The notes below the pieces were generated by a model. It saw only the letters and a list, made by a program, of their open reading frames with translations, did no database searches and was not told the DNA's origin. Made by a program: the position numbers and the translations under genes. Of a stretch of 32,929 nucleotides of DNA, positions 1 through 10,229 are shown in pieces. How positions within the stretch are numbered: position 1 is the stretch's first letter; every line of letters begins with the position of its first letter. Origin of the DNA: Peribolospora baueri (Eukaryota > Basidiomycota > Peribolosporomycetes > Peribolosporales > Peribolosporaceae); the NCBI GenBank assembly GCA_029717555.1, contig JAMDHS010000137.1, forward strand, positions 1 through 32,929. The letters run 5' to 3'.

Positions 1-7
1 AAAGAAA

Positions 8-12
<5 letters not shown>

Positions 13-47
<35 letters not shown>
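13..47. repeat. poly(A) run, 35 nt
   Basis: An uninterrupted run of 35 A on the + strand, preceded by a short T run. On the minus strand it is a T tract about 25 nt beyond the stop codon of the aspartic protease gene, so it lies in or next to that gene's 3' UTR. It could be a simple-sequence expansion or an assembly-edge artefact. No retroposed gene copy lies beside it within the window. Confidence 0.9.
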
Positions 48-49
<2 letters not shown>

Positions 50-71
50 AGAAAAACTCTGCGTCGCGTTC

Positions 72-1889
72 TCAAACAATGGCGTCCACGTCTGTCCTGT
101 TCGCGAACCCGACTCTCAACGCCGTCTGCGCCTTTGAGCCATAATCAAAGACGGCGAGGTGGTTCTTGAGGAAGACGTCGCCGAGGACGACAAAGTGGGG
201 GCTGCCGCCTTGGATGCCGCTCATGCAGTAGTCCGAGCGGTTGTTGGCGGACGAAGGCGGAAGGGGGCGCGCGGGTTGGAATGGGAGGGAGCGGGCAGGG
301 AGTCCGAAGGCAAAGGTAGAGCTGGCGGCGGTCGTGTTGGCGGAGGAGGCCGCGTCGGGGAAGGAAAAGAATACGGATGGAGAGGATACGTTGCAGGGAA
401 CGACCCAGATGGACTCGTTGGTTGAGTAGAAGGACTGCGGGATGCGCGCGTGAATCCGAGCAGCGAGGGAATCGGGGCCAAGGACAAGGGTGGTCTGGAG
501 GGAGGGAGGGAGAGAGAGAGGGGAGTGACCGGTAAGGGGAAAGGACGAGGGAGATAGAAAAGTCAAGCGCCGGAGACAGGCAGCCAGGTGGAAGAACGTC
601 TACTCACGCCGGTGTCCACGATCGCCCTATGCGGATCGCTCGCGTTCATGACGTTCACGCCGTCGATGACGATGGCGTCAAGGTTGACGCCCCAATAGAC
701 CGAGCTGGTCACGTTGGTATACCTCACCCCTCTCTCGCCGCCCTTCGCCCACCTCGCGGGCACCTCCCCGAACACGTACTCCCCGCCACCGCCTTGGCCC
801 GTCCGGTGATCGGCCGCGACGAGCCGACAAGACAACACGGGCTTCTTGAGCTGGCCGTCCTGGACGAGTTGGGAAAAGGGTGTGGGTGCGCCGACGGTCG
901 AGAGCCGGTCCTGGGCAAGGCCGAGGATGCCGCTTTCGGCGCCGTTGGTGACGGATCCGGCGACGCGTCCGGCCACCTCCACGGATTGGTTGCGCACGCT
1001 GACCACGGACGACGACGAGGACCCGAAGCGCACGGTATCGAAGCCGACGTAACCGGCGGAAGAGTCTCCAGATGCATAGCTCATGTTCCAAGAACGGGTC
1101 GTGTTGACGAACGAGGACGATGCATTGGGGTGGAAGGCGGCGTGTGTGGGGAGCTCGCAGGCGGGGCAGTCAGGCCCAAAGACGAAGAGGTCAGCCGAGC
1201 CAGTATCGAACATGACTCCGACCCTCTGTGGCGGGGTGCCTATGGTGATGTTGGAGTACCACTGCGGTGCGCGGAATGGAGAAATGAAAGGTCAGCGATG
1301 AGAAGTCGGCGGTCGGCCGCGGACGACCTCCTCTTGAGCCATTGCACGCCGGGCTTCTCACCTCATTATCGGAGTCCTCGTTCCCAGCTTTCTCCACGGT
1401 GATGCCCCATGCCGGGTCTTCCCTCGTTATGCCACGGACGACGCCGGCGACGAGGCCATCGACGCCGCGCAGCGTCTCACCGAGCACGTCATCGGCGAAG
1501 CCTCGTTCTGTATCCTCACGGACCGTTGACCTCGGGGTTCGAATAGAAACCGACCGGTGCGCGCGCCGGTCAAGGCGGCGCTGGCTCTTGCCCTTGTGCC
1601 GATCCTCGCTCTTGCCCTCGGCCTGGTTGGTAGAAGCGAGAGGAGAGACGCGGGAGTAGCGGAGGAGGTTTTGGGCGTGGATACGACGATGGGGGCGGGG
1701 AAGGAGGGAGCGGTAGTTGAGGGAGAGGGTGTACACGCCGGCGGTGTCGTCTCTGTGAGGAAAAGAGCACGGAAGGGGCGATGTACGTGTGAGGAGGGGG
1801 TGAGACACGAACGAGGAGGCGAGGGAGACTCACGAGGCGACGAGGACGGGAAGGAGGGTGGCGAGGGCGAGGATGGAAAGGGGCGTCAT
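72..1889 (-). CDS. secreted pepsin-like aspartic protease (family A1)
   Basis: Four exons, read from high to low coordinate: 1889-1834, 1752-1362, 1261-608 and 494-72. They give 507 residues. The start is the Met of MTPLSILALATLLPVLVAS, a clean signal peptide. A basic pro-region follows (roughly residues 20-149) with paired Arg/Lys that could be maturation sites. The mature domain begins near WYSNITIGTPP. The first catalytic motif, FDTGSADLF, has its Asp near 168. A flap-like SYASG lies downstream. The second motif, IVDTG joined to TTLVLG, spans the last intron with its Asp near 365, and the VLGDVFLKN block closes the fold. Many N-x-S/T sequons fit secretion. Family A1 enzymes cut proteins at acidic pH. 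The gene is alone here, and substrate and final location (secreted, vacuolar or wall) cannot be told. All introns are GT-AG (81, 100 and 113 nt). Confidence 0.92.
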
Positions 1890-2122
1890 GTCATGTCATG
1901 GGTGGTGGAAAGGACAGGAGGGGATGAGCGAAAGTGGGGGATGGGAGAGGATGGAGGCGCGCGGAGGAAGCGGTGGTGGAAGCGGTGGTGGTGGTGGTGG
2001 TGGTGGTGGTTATGGTGGTGGTGGTTATGGGTATGGTTATGGTTATGGCGGTAGTGAGGAGGATATGTATGCTGCGAGGAACGAAGCGGCGCCAAGACTT
2101 GCCACGTGCCGACGATCGACAA
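1886..2122 (-). other. possible upstream ORF, His-rich, overlapping the protease start
   Basis: A 78-codon ORF on the same strand as the aspartic protease, directly upstream. Its TGA stop overlaps the protease ATG (shared ATGA). It reads the GGT tract as a His/Asn/Thr-rich stretch. It resembles no family I know. If transcribed it would be an upstream ORF that could throttle protease translation, but it may exist only because of the simple repeat. Confidence 0.2.
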
Positions 2123-2590
2123 CCAGGCACAGACAAACGACTGCGGCAGGCAGGGCGGGATCCTGCGTCGATCTCGCGTGCCTCATCCCCTGCGTCGGTC
2201 CAGACCGCGCTGCGCTGCGCGTCTCCGCCCGGAGTAAATACGAAAGCGACGCGACGTACAAGACGTGACGTAAGGTGGTCTGGTCAACTCACTGGCGACC
2301 ATGCCTCGCAAGGCTTGGCAATGTCAGTCAGTCGTCGCCCGTCTGTTTCCTCGTCGGATCAACGGCCATTCCCTTTGTTCCTCGTTCCTTTAGATATACA
2401 CCTACACCGATGTGGATCGAATGAGGGAAGGAATGAAGGATGGATAGGGGGACAATGGGAAATAAATAGGAATAGATCACATCGAGGCAAAGAACTCAAG
2501 GACGACCGACGGTTGGATGGATGGACGGTGGCGAGACGGAGATCCCGCGTCGGTCTATCGCTGCGGATCGGATCGAATACCGCCCGCCGC
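1890..2590. promoter_or_regulatory. intergenic: protease promoter / MMSDH 3' region
   Basis: About 700 nt between the protease start and the dehydrogenase stop, both on the minus strand. It should hold the protease promoter and 5' UTR plus the dehydrogenase 3' UTR. The only strong structure is the GGT/GGTTAT simple-sequence tract at 1984-2055. A long + strand frame (1934-2656) reads the repeat as poly-Val and has no family features, so I do not call it a gene. Confidence 0.5.
1965..2055. repeat. GGT / GGTTAT microsatellite
   Basis: Starts as imperfect GGTGGAAGC units, becomes an uninterrupted GGT array from about 1984 to 2010, then degenerates into GGTTATGG-type units to about 2055. On the transcribed strand of the protease gene it is a C/A-rich ACC tract 75-165 nt upstream of the ATG, so it probably lies in the promoter or 5' UTR and could vary in length between strains. 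Confidence 0.85.
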
Positions 2591-5485
2591 TCAAGACAGG
2601 GTGGGCATGGCCACCGACGCACGGTCGCTGACCGCGTCCTCGGCGCGCCAGAGTGACGTGGTCGTCTTGTTCTGCGTGAAAAAGTTGAGCCCTTGCTTTC
2701 CGTAAAAGCTGTGCCAGCGAAAAAAACAACAACCAAAACGCGATAAGATGCAAGTCAGGCCAAATTGAGCAAAAGCGCAGAAAACACGAGACAGTGGGCG
2801 GAGCGCGCTCAGTACAGGCGCTACTCACGGAACGTCGCCAAGAACGCTGCCCTTGTTGCCGCTCCAGCTGAACATGGGCAGCGGGACGGGAATCGGGACT
2901 GCGGACGGCCGACAGAGCAACAGAGACGGGGCGAAAGAGAAGACTCAGCGCTGATCGCTCTACAACAACAAACAGCGCCTCGCTCGGCTCACCGTTGATG
3001 CCGACCTGGCCACTGCAAACACCAAAGACGGTCAACACATCGCGCGGTCAGCGAGCGTACAACAGAACACCCAGTCACGCGCGACGTCGCCTCTCCCCCG
3101 CTCCCATTCAACGAAAGACGAGAGAGGGCGAGGCCCACAGCGGACGCACACTTGGATGTCGTGCTCAAACTTCCTTGCCGTCGCCCCGCTCTGGGTGAAG
3201 ATCGCCGTGCCGTTTCCGTACTTGTTGGCGTTGATGAGTCGGACGGCCTCGTCGAGCGTGTCGACGTGCACGACGGTGAGCACCGGTCCGAAGATCTCCT
3301 CCTCGTAACACTGCATCCCCGGCTTGGCCTTGATCACCGTCGGACCTACAAAGTTTCCGTTCCGGTACTCCGCCACTTTGTGGTTTCGTCCGTCAAGGAC
3401 GATCTCGCCGCCTTCGCGCTCGGCAGATGCGATCATCGACTCGATGCGCTCTTTCGCTTCGGGCGAGATGACCGGGCCGCTGTCGTACGTTCAGAGGCAC
3501 GTGGAAAAGGATCAATCGATGAGAGCGACGAATCCTTATCGAAAAATGAGCACTTACAGGTCGGTGCCCTTCTCAAAGCCTCCACTGACTTTGAGCTGCT
3601 TCGCGCGTTCGACCAGCTTGGGCAGCCACTTGTCGGAGTCGCCAACAGTCACCACTTCCAAGCAGCACGGGAAACAGCGCGGAGACGAGCCCGCCCGTAC
3701 GAGGTTAGCGGCGCAAAGGGAGCACAGGCCTCGTCGTTTGCGCAGACCGATTCCTCTCTCACTCACAAACGCTCAATGCCATGCACCTCTGTCCCGCAGC
3801 TCCAAACGCAGCACCGGCGATGCTGTTTAAGGCGAGGTTGGGGTTCGCGTCGGGCATCAAAACGGCATGGTTCTTCGCTCCAAGGTTGGCCTGTAAAAAC
3901 AGTAAACCAAAGGGCAGAGACATGCCGGTGAGTCTCTCACGGCTCTCCGCAGAGACTCGCTCGGCGAAACCCGCGACATACCTGCACACGTTTGCCGTTC
4001 TGCGTGCCCCTCTGCCAGATGTGAGTGCCTGCGCGATCGGAGCCAACGAAGCTGATGGCTTTAATCCTCGGATCGTCGCAGATAGCGTTGACCGTCGGAA
4101 CGCTGCCGTGCACGATGTTGAGAACTCCAGCGGGGAGGCCTGGAAAGGGGGATTTGCTCACAATCAGGACCAGGTGAGAGACGGTAAAAGAGCAAGCATC
4201 CCGCCGACGCACCTGCACGCTCGCACAGCTCGGCGATGATCATCGCCGCTCCGGGATCACGCTCCGAAGGTTTCAGGATCATCGTGTTTCCCGTCACGGT
4301 GGCCATCTACGAGGAACGCGAGCAGAAAGAGCATGTCAGCATTCATGCTTCCCACTCCGTGCCGGAAGGAAAAAGAGGGATGATGATCACCGGGATTGTC
4401 CACAATGGAATCATGCTGAATGGCGATAATGTCCAGCGGATAAACGTAAGCCAGCTGTGATCTGCCTTGCAATGGATCGCGACGGATGGCCCTATCTATC
4501 CCAGCTGGGCGACACCACTCACGCGGGAAAGTTGAACGGACAAAGCGAAGCGACGACGCCCAACGGCTCCCTCCTGACGCTCGTGTCCATGTCCTTGCTG
4601 ACCTCGAGCTTCTCCCCCATGAGGTTGCTCGTGATGCCGCAGGCCACTTCGACGACCTGGAGACCGCGGAGGACGTCGCCCTTGGCGTCGGCGAACGTCT
4701 TGCCCTGTTCGAGCACGATCGAAGAGGCGATGGCATCCATGTGCTCGCGAATGAGGGATTGGAGACTGGGACAAGGCGGTGAGAGGGACAACTGCTTCAG
4801 CGAGTTGGACCATACGGCAAGGCGACTTGACGGACTAGTCCGACCAAGAGATGGACAACCACTCACTTGAGCATGACCTTCTGTCGGCTCAACAAACTCG
4901 TGTTCTTCCAGCTCTCGAACGCCTTCTGCGCGCTGGACACCGCCTGGTCAAACTCGACCGGGGTCGTCTCCGGCACTGAGGTCAAGACCGTTTGAGAGGC
5001 CTTTCCGAGGTAGACGCGGTGAATGAATGCAACCGATGTGGGCCCAGCACGGCCATTTGGTCAGCCGCCGTCTCGTATCGCAATGCCTTCGACGCCAACG
5101 CGCCCAGCGGAGCTCGTCCCGAAAAAAAAGAAAAGAAAAAGGAGACTATCTATTGGCTTACAGGGTCCCTGATCTCGATCCACGTATCGCTCTTGCTCTC
5201 CACGAACAAGCCGTCGACATAGTTGCGCGTCCTCGTCGTGCCATCGGTGAACGTGCCCTTCCACTGTCCGTTCAACGCGTTCGCATGCTGCTGACTCAAC
5301 GGGGACAGCGACGCCACGCCCGCTGGCGCGCTGGAGCGGGGCGTGGAGGCAGGTTGGGCGAGGCGGAGGGAAGGGGTGGTGGAAAGCTGGCGGGCCGACG
5401 ACGGGCGCAGGAAGCGGTGCGATGAAGGACGCGGCGCCGTGGCGAGGACGCGGAGGGTGCGGGGTGCGAAGGTTCGAGGAATCAT
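2591..5485 (-). CDS. methylmalonate-semialdehyde dehydrogenase, mitochondrial
   Basis: CoA-acylating aldehyde dehydrogenase of valine and pyrimidine catabolism (ALDH6 type). Twelve exons: 5485-5162, 5000-4867, 4765-4523, 4415-4391, 4306-4213, 4139-3982, 3890-3767, 3654-3558, 3479-3150, 3012-2993, 2898-2829 and 2708-2591. The sum is 578 codons plus stop, with every phase consistent. The N-terminus, [19 protein letters not shown] and on, is Arg/Ser-rich without acidic residues, typical of a matrix-targeting peptide. Recognisable blocks are CPFNFPAMIPLW, the TGNT and KPSE cofactor region, GSVPTV, the catalytic loop GQRCMALS (Cys near 362), EEIFGPVL, and the family-specific tail [18 protein letters not shown]. 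Exons 4 (25 nt) and 10 (20 nt) are microexons, and exon 4 has the weak donor GTGATC. An in-frame upstream Met at 5557 is less likely because it weakens the targeting signal. Confidence 0.95.
2993..3012 (-). other. 20-nt microexon (exon 10 of MMSDH)
   Basis: Supplies residues GQVGIN of the conserved [15 protein letters not shown] block. It enters at phase 2 (GT plus T gives Val) after donor GTGCGT and leaves at phase 1 before donor GTGAGC. Skipping it would remove an invariant stretch and shift the frame. Confidence 0.88.
4391..4415 (-). other. 25-nt microexon (exon 4 of MMSDH)
   Basis: Encodes the last base of an Ala codon and then MIPLWTIP, joining ...CPFNFP upstream to [12 protein letters not shown] downstream and rebuilding the family block FNFPAMIPLW...MA. 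The acceptor is TTCAG; the donor GTGATC is weak. Without this exon the flanking exons are out of frame. Confidence 0.9.
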
Positions 5486-5769
5486 GGTAGCGGCAAGGAA
5501 GTGGATGTGGGAAATGGAAGGTGGGGAGACGAAGGATGGCGGTGGGGCGATGAGCATCAGCCTGGAACATCTATCTGGCCCTGCGTCTCGACTACGGTAA
5601 CTAAGAGCGCGCTGTCACTGATCGGCCCCGCAAGTTGGACGCCGGCGGATAAAGCACAGCACGTGTCGGCGGATTCTGATTACCAGGGCCGGCTGCGGCG
5701 AGTGTGACAGTGCACGACGACGTTAAGACTGCGAGAGATGGACCACACCTGCTATTCCATACAAATAAC
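5486..5769. promoter_or_regulatory. MMSDH promoter region with a CACGTG E-box
   Basis: 284 nt between the dehydrogenase start and the stop of the WD40 gene, both on the minus strand. It contains a CACGTG palindrome at 5660-5665, about 175 nt upstream of the dehydrogenase ATG, a possible bHLH site. No gene is visible. Confidence 0.4.
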
Positions 5770-8498
5770 TCATACCCCGCCAGCTTCATCGGTCCCGACT
5801 ATGAAAGCACAGCTGAACGCCTCCCTGTCTGCCAGTAGCAGCGTCCTTCCATCCGGTGACCAGGCAAGAGATAACGTCGAGAACCCAGCTGTCATGACCA
5901 GTGCGAGAGATGAAGAGGTCGGCAACGTGGCGACCGTTGAAAAGAGCGTTTGCAGGGACGGAAGATGAGAGTAGGAGTGAGGAGGACGTCAGCGCGGTTG
6001 GCGTGAACGCCACTCCGTCTCGATGACTCGGGAGGCACACGGCGCGACGCGACGCGGCGGAACGCACCGACAGGGACGCCGATTCCCTCCGCCCCTTCCT
6101 TCCCCTCTCCATCATCGCTCCAAACATAAACGGCTCCAGTGCCGCTACACCAGGCCAATCGCGACGGTCGCCGTCGCGCGCCGACCGTGTCCGACGGTGC
6201 CGTGTCTGGGTCTGGAGACCAGCTTACTGTGCGGATGGAGTTGGAGTGTAAGAGGACGGTGAGGAGGTGGGGTTGTGGAGGTCGTTCGACGAGGTTTTCG
6301 TCTTCGTCAGAGGCGGACGAAGGAGGGGGGATGGGAGTATGGTGGAAGCGGTAAATGAAGAGGGCTGTTGGCTTTGTCTCTGCGTTGCCGACGGACCCCA
6401 AAAACAAGGCAAGAGAAATGGATAAACTATGCCCGCTCCGAAGCGCCAACAGAAATCAGACTTTCTCCCATCGTCACTTGTAGCCTCCACTCACCGCACT
6501 TGACAGCCAGAAGCGTCCCGTTCGTGTTCCATTCTAGCCAGCTGACGCCCATTCGCGCATTCGGCTTTGTCGAGTCCGGACGGACGCTATGGAGAATCGT
6601 AGGCAGGGTAGACGGCTCGTCTGCGGTTCGAAAGCGGACGAGCAGAGCGGAGAGACGAAAGAGAGGGTGGCGAAGCTCTGAGCACCATACCAAGCCATCG
6701 TCATGGATCCAGCCAGGTGCGGCACTCACAATGGATGACCCCCCTCCCCCCGCTCTCCTCGACCCATCCACGCGGCTCTCTCCATACAGTGGGCGCCACA
6801 CCCCCGCTCTGCTTCGTATGAGCGGTCACCTTTGCGGGACAGTCGAGCACGAACGCTTGTTTCCAGGTGGAAGATTCGAGGATGCAAACCTGGAAGGCAA
6901 GCAGCGCAGTTAGGAAACTGACTTCAATTTTCCGCGAAGCAATTCAAACGTGAAATCCTGTGGGAAAAAAAATGGCAAAACCCGACCGGATAAAGCCTGC
7001 ATCTCACCTTATCCTCCCAGGAGGCCACAGCGAGGAATCGGCCACTAGGATGCCATCGCACAGCCCTCACGCCTAAGCCTCCGCCAGAGACGCTCTCGCC
7101 TCTACTCGCCGCGTCCTTCTCCGTCACCCCTCCAGTCCTCCCAGCTGACCCCGTACTCCTCGAAGCTCGCAAGTCAGCAGACCGAGTCGATGCCCCTCTA
7201 GACGCCGTTGAACTTGAGCTAGAGCCAGCGAGCGTGGTGGAATTGAGGGACGGTAGCATGGCTGTGGGCTCTGCATTGGAGCTAGCGATGGCAAACGTGG
7301 AGAGCAGGTGTCCGGCCGGATTTAGTAGGAGGACGCGATACTCTAGATTGTGGTCGTAGATGGCTAAGTGAGAACCTGTGGGCGACCAGGCGAGAGAGGT
7401 GGCCGACGTGGTCGGTAGGGGGATGAACTAGAACCGCGACGAATCAAAGATGGCCGGCTCAGCATTCGAAGCCAGCAGACCCGTCACGGCCTATGGACAG
7501 CATCGAAGCGCTCGCGACGCTCACTCTCTCCAATTTCCAGGCTCTCTCATCCGTCGCGCTCTGCTCCCATGAACGTCGACTGAGACTCAGGGCTAGCGCC
7601 TGCATGGCTTTGTCCATCGTGGGTGGGGTATATATACTCAGGAAGTCCTTGCCGGCGGAGCGCTGAAGAAGGGCTAGTGAGGCAGTGGTCGGATGGTAGG
7701 ACCAGCCTAAGGTAGGAATGGAAAAGGATGAGCAGTATTCAGATGGGCAGACAGAATGTCATGTGAATGGTTCGTTCTCACTTGAGAGGTGTTTCGGAGA
7801 CTGAATATGAGTAGAGGACGAAGAGGCCAGGGACCAGATCGACAAGCGAAGCTGAGGAGAGGGGCGGGAAACGAAGCAAGTTAGTTTCTCTTCAAGCAAG
7901 ATCGGCATACCTGGGTCCAGGCGGAAAATAAACTGACCCCGTGCTCAGATAAGCACACAACCGTTCTTCCATCCCCACCGCCTGCCCACTCCGCATGGAT
8001 CATCCCCTCTGGCCCAGCATCGATCCTTGCCGCCCAAGCTCCTTCCTCCTCACAGCTTTCCATGCCGAGCTGGAGCCCGTATATGAATGCAACTGCCCTT
8101 GTATCGGCCTCCTTTGCCTTCTCCGTCGCTGCGTTTGTTCTGGCACTTCCGGAACGCGTCGTCACTGTCCCTCCCCTCGCCGACCTCTTCAAGTTGGTCG
8201 AATCATCATCTGAGACCGGAGAGATAGGCACGCCAGAGCACCGAACAAGGATGTACATCCCGTCAGGGCTCCACTGCAGCTGCTGAATATCTGCGGGGCA
8301 CTTCCATGTCCTCACAACCTGCATCGATCGTGTTGCGCGCACGATGAGCAGGTCGCGGGAGGCAGCTGCTAGGAAGGTGCTGCCCGGGGAGAAGGAGAGG
8401 GAGGCAAGACCGCAGTGCTGGTAGGGGGACGAGGAAGTGGAGGCGGAGGGGAGAGTTGATAAGGACGAGGTGTGTCTGTAGGCTGAAGTGAAGTCCAT
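5770..8498 (-). CDS. WDR8/WRAP73-like WD40 repeat protein
   Basis: Eight exons: 8498-7911, 7851-7782, 7706-7525, 7427-7008, 6889-6730, 6620-6495, 6379-6068 and 5888-5770. They give 658 residues. It follows the WRAP73 order: MDFTSAYRHTSSL start, LASLSFSPGSTFLAAAS, QLQWSPDGMYILV, the LRLSIWSLASSS blade, SLAWSPTGSHLAIYD followed by LEYRVLLLNPAG, AVRWHPSGRFLAVASWEDKV, the fungal signature PTVWREPRGW...GRGVIHYEP, SWLEWNTNGTLLAVK, SIRTVSWSP, and a last LSLAWSPDGRTLLLADREAF. WRAP73 proteins act at centrosomes or spindle pole bodies, anchoring microtubule minus ends with SSX2IP/Msd1. It is longer than human WRAP73 (about 460 residues), mainly through a Ser/Arg/Gly-rich insertion in exon 4 and low-complexity loops. 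The last two junctions (acceptors near 6621 and 5889) were chosen by homology; the last intron is unusually long at 179 nt. Confidence 0.85.
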
Positions 8499-8725
8499 CT
8501 TGAGGGCCTACAAGAAGAAACGATGGGAGGCAGAGGCTGATGGTGAGGTTGAAGTCCCTCGTCAGTCCCTTATTGCTTCATCGCGCGCCTGAGAAGACGT
8601 GACCCGCTAATGAGCACGTGAAGGTCAATCGATGACTAAGCTCGCGACTGCGTGTTGGCCAACCGTCGCTGCCTGGACCCTTATTTCAGACTCACGCCTA
8701 CGACGAGCGCGTACCGTCCTTCGAC
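8499..8725. promoter_or_regulatory. bidirectional promoter, WDR8 / UCHL3
   Basis: Only 227 nt separate the two divergent start codons, so one short region must drive both genes. It holds a CACGTG palindrome at 8615-8620 and a GACGTGAC element about 20 nt to its left. These could bind bHLH or bZIP factors; this is inferred from motif only. Confidence 0.55.
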
Positions 8726-10229
8726 ATGACTTCAGAAGGTGAGCGGCGGCGCTTTTGACTGCTTTTCGTTCTTTCCAGCCTACAATGGGCCATCGACCAG
8801 ACTCGCCGCCGAGTCTGTCTCGAGAGCGCTGACAATCCTCGACGCCTTTCGTCTCGATCCTCCAGGTCAACGTTTGGATTGGGTGCGTCCCCTTCGGGCT
8901 CCATTTCGTCCTGGGATTCGAACGCCAACAATTTTTGGAAGATGAAATAAGAATGGTGGCTCTCACTCTCTGTGTTCCGCGCGGCATTCCCCGTTTGGCC
9001 TTTTTTACAGGTGCCTCTGGAGAGCAACCCAGAGGTGATGAACCAAGTGAGCTCGCTATCCCGCCGTAGGCTTGTTCGGTCACTTGCGACACAACCTATG
9101 GATATTAACAGATAGTCATTGCCTTTTTGGATTCTTGGTCAATGCTTTTAGTGGGCGAGCTCGATGGGTCTCTCGACGGACATCTTCGCCTACCATGACG
9201 TCTTCGGCCTCGACGACGAGCTACTCTCCATGGTCCCTGCGCCTGCCCAGGCAGTCCTACTCCTTTTCCCCATTTCTGGGGCCACCGAGGAACGCCGTTA
9301 TAAGGAGGATGAGAACATGCGGGAAGGCGAGGGTGATGGCAAGGACGGCGTAATGTGGTTCAAACAGACTGTAAGCCCTGCACTTATTGTCAGGCCTTCT
9401 CGCCAGGATATGGCGCCGCAATAATGTTTTCGAAACGCTGAAAGGTGCTATGCCGTATGCCTATGTACTTAATGCCGTTCTTCATACTTCCAAGATTGGG
9501 AACGCGTGCGGGACGATCGGGCTGCTGCACAGTATCGCCAACTCCTCTGCGCGGGAGGTCGTCGCACGCGGCAGTCCGATGGAACAGCTTCTCCAGGAGA
9601 CTCAAGGTGTGTAGCGAGGCAGGAAATGGTTTATGTTATCCTCATTTATCTGTTTTAGTTTTGGCCAGCTCATCCCTGTCTTGTATTTGCGCTGCCAGAC
9701 AAGAACCCCCTGGAGCGAGCCAAACTGCTCACCACGTCCTCTGCCCTGTCCGCCGCCCACGCTGCCTCGGCTTCCGGCGGACAGACGGCGGCTCCTGCAC
9801 CGGATACCAACGTTGATCTGCATTTTGTGTGCTTTGTTAGGGGCAAAAGTGGGAGGCTGTTGGAGCTGGATGGAAGGAGACGAGGCGTGGTCGATCGCGG
9901 AGAGGTGCAGGGTGGACAAGAAGGACTATTGAAGGTGGGAAAAACTACGAAGCAACTGAGCTCTGGGACGTGCTTCAAGTCTATAGTATCCGTATGCCAA
10001 CAACTTCCCCCCTTCTTGCGCATCACAAAATATCAGGCTGTGGCTCAGTTCGTCCAATCCAGCTACGTAAGTCCTGCTTCCTTGCCATGCCGCATGCCAG
10101 GCAAACCAAGTCGTTGACTCGAACCATACGGATTATTTTCTCTCTCCTCGCCCATAACTTATGCAGATGGCCGACTCTGAAAACGTCAACTTCAACCTCA
10201 TTGCTCTCGCGCCGTCTGTGAATGACTGA
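8726..10229 (+). CDS. ubiquitin C-terminal hydrolase, UCHL3 type (peptidase C12)
   Basis: Thiol protease that removes small adducts from the ubiquitin (or Nedd8) C-terminus. Preferred exons: 8726-8738, 8866-8882, 9011-9046, 9152-9370, 9495-9606, 9699-9934, 10037-10066 and 10167-10229, giving 241 residues. The catalytic set is complete: Gln94 (WFKQT), Cys100 (NACGTIG), His174 (DLHF) and Asp190 (ELDGR), close to human UCHL3 numbering (89/95/169/184). The N-terminus MTSEGQRLDWVPLESNPEV matches the family start. Using the acceptor before 8779 instead would leave a 40-nt intron and insert 29 unmatched residues, so I prefer the 17-nt exon 2, which has a CTGAC branch-like site upstream. The C-terminus NFNLIALAPS is typical. 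Exons of 13, 17, 36 and 30 nt make this gene hard for automatic predictors. Confidence 0.92.
8866..8882 (+). other. 17-nt microexon (exon 2 of UCHL3-like gene)
   Basis: Encodes GQRLDW between the 13-nt first exon (MTSE) and the 36-nt third exon (VPLESNPEVMNQ). Acceptor CTCCAG with a CTGAC branch-like site about 30 nt upstream; donor GTGCGT. The alternative is a 104-nt exon starting at 8779 in the same frame. Confidence 0.65.
10037..10066 (+). other. 30-nt microexon (exon 7 of UCHL3-like gene)
   Basis: Encodes AVAQFVQSSY, matching the helix that follows the LLEDA-like region in UCHL3 proteins. Acceptor TATCAG, donor GTAAGT, phase 0 on both sides, so skipping would delete ten residues without shifting the frame. 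Confidence 0.8.

Noticed and set aside
1-47. Poly(A) as the tail of a retroposed element
   Set aside because: No element body is visible before or after it; it reads equally well as a simple repeat in a 3' UTR.
629-1402. 257-codon + strand ORF
   Set aside because: It is antisense to the aspartic protease exons, which carry clear DTG motifs; a GC-rich shadow frame.
1934-2656. 240-codon + strand ORF with a poly-Val stretch
   Set aside because: It is produced by the GGT microsatellite and runs into the antisense of the MMSDH last exon; no family features or introns.
3152-3931. 259-codon + strand ORF
   Set aside because: Antisense to verified MMSDH exons 7-9.
5892-6449. Unspliced 185-codon reading of the WDR8 3' part
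   Set aside because: It loses the conserved LSLAWSPDGRTLLL end, which is restored by splicing from 6068 to 5888.
8779-8882. 104-nt exon 2 for the UCHL3-like gene
   Set aside because: In frame, but gives a 40-nt first intron and 29 residues with no family match; kept only as an alternative.
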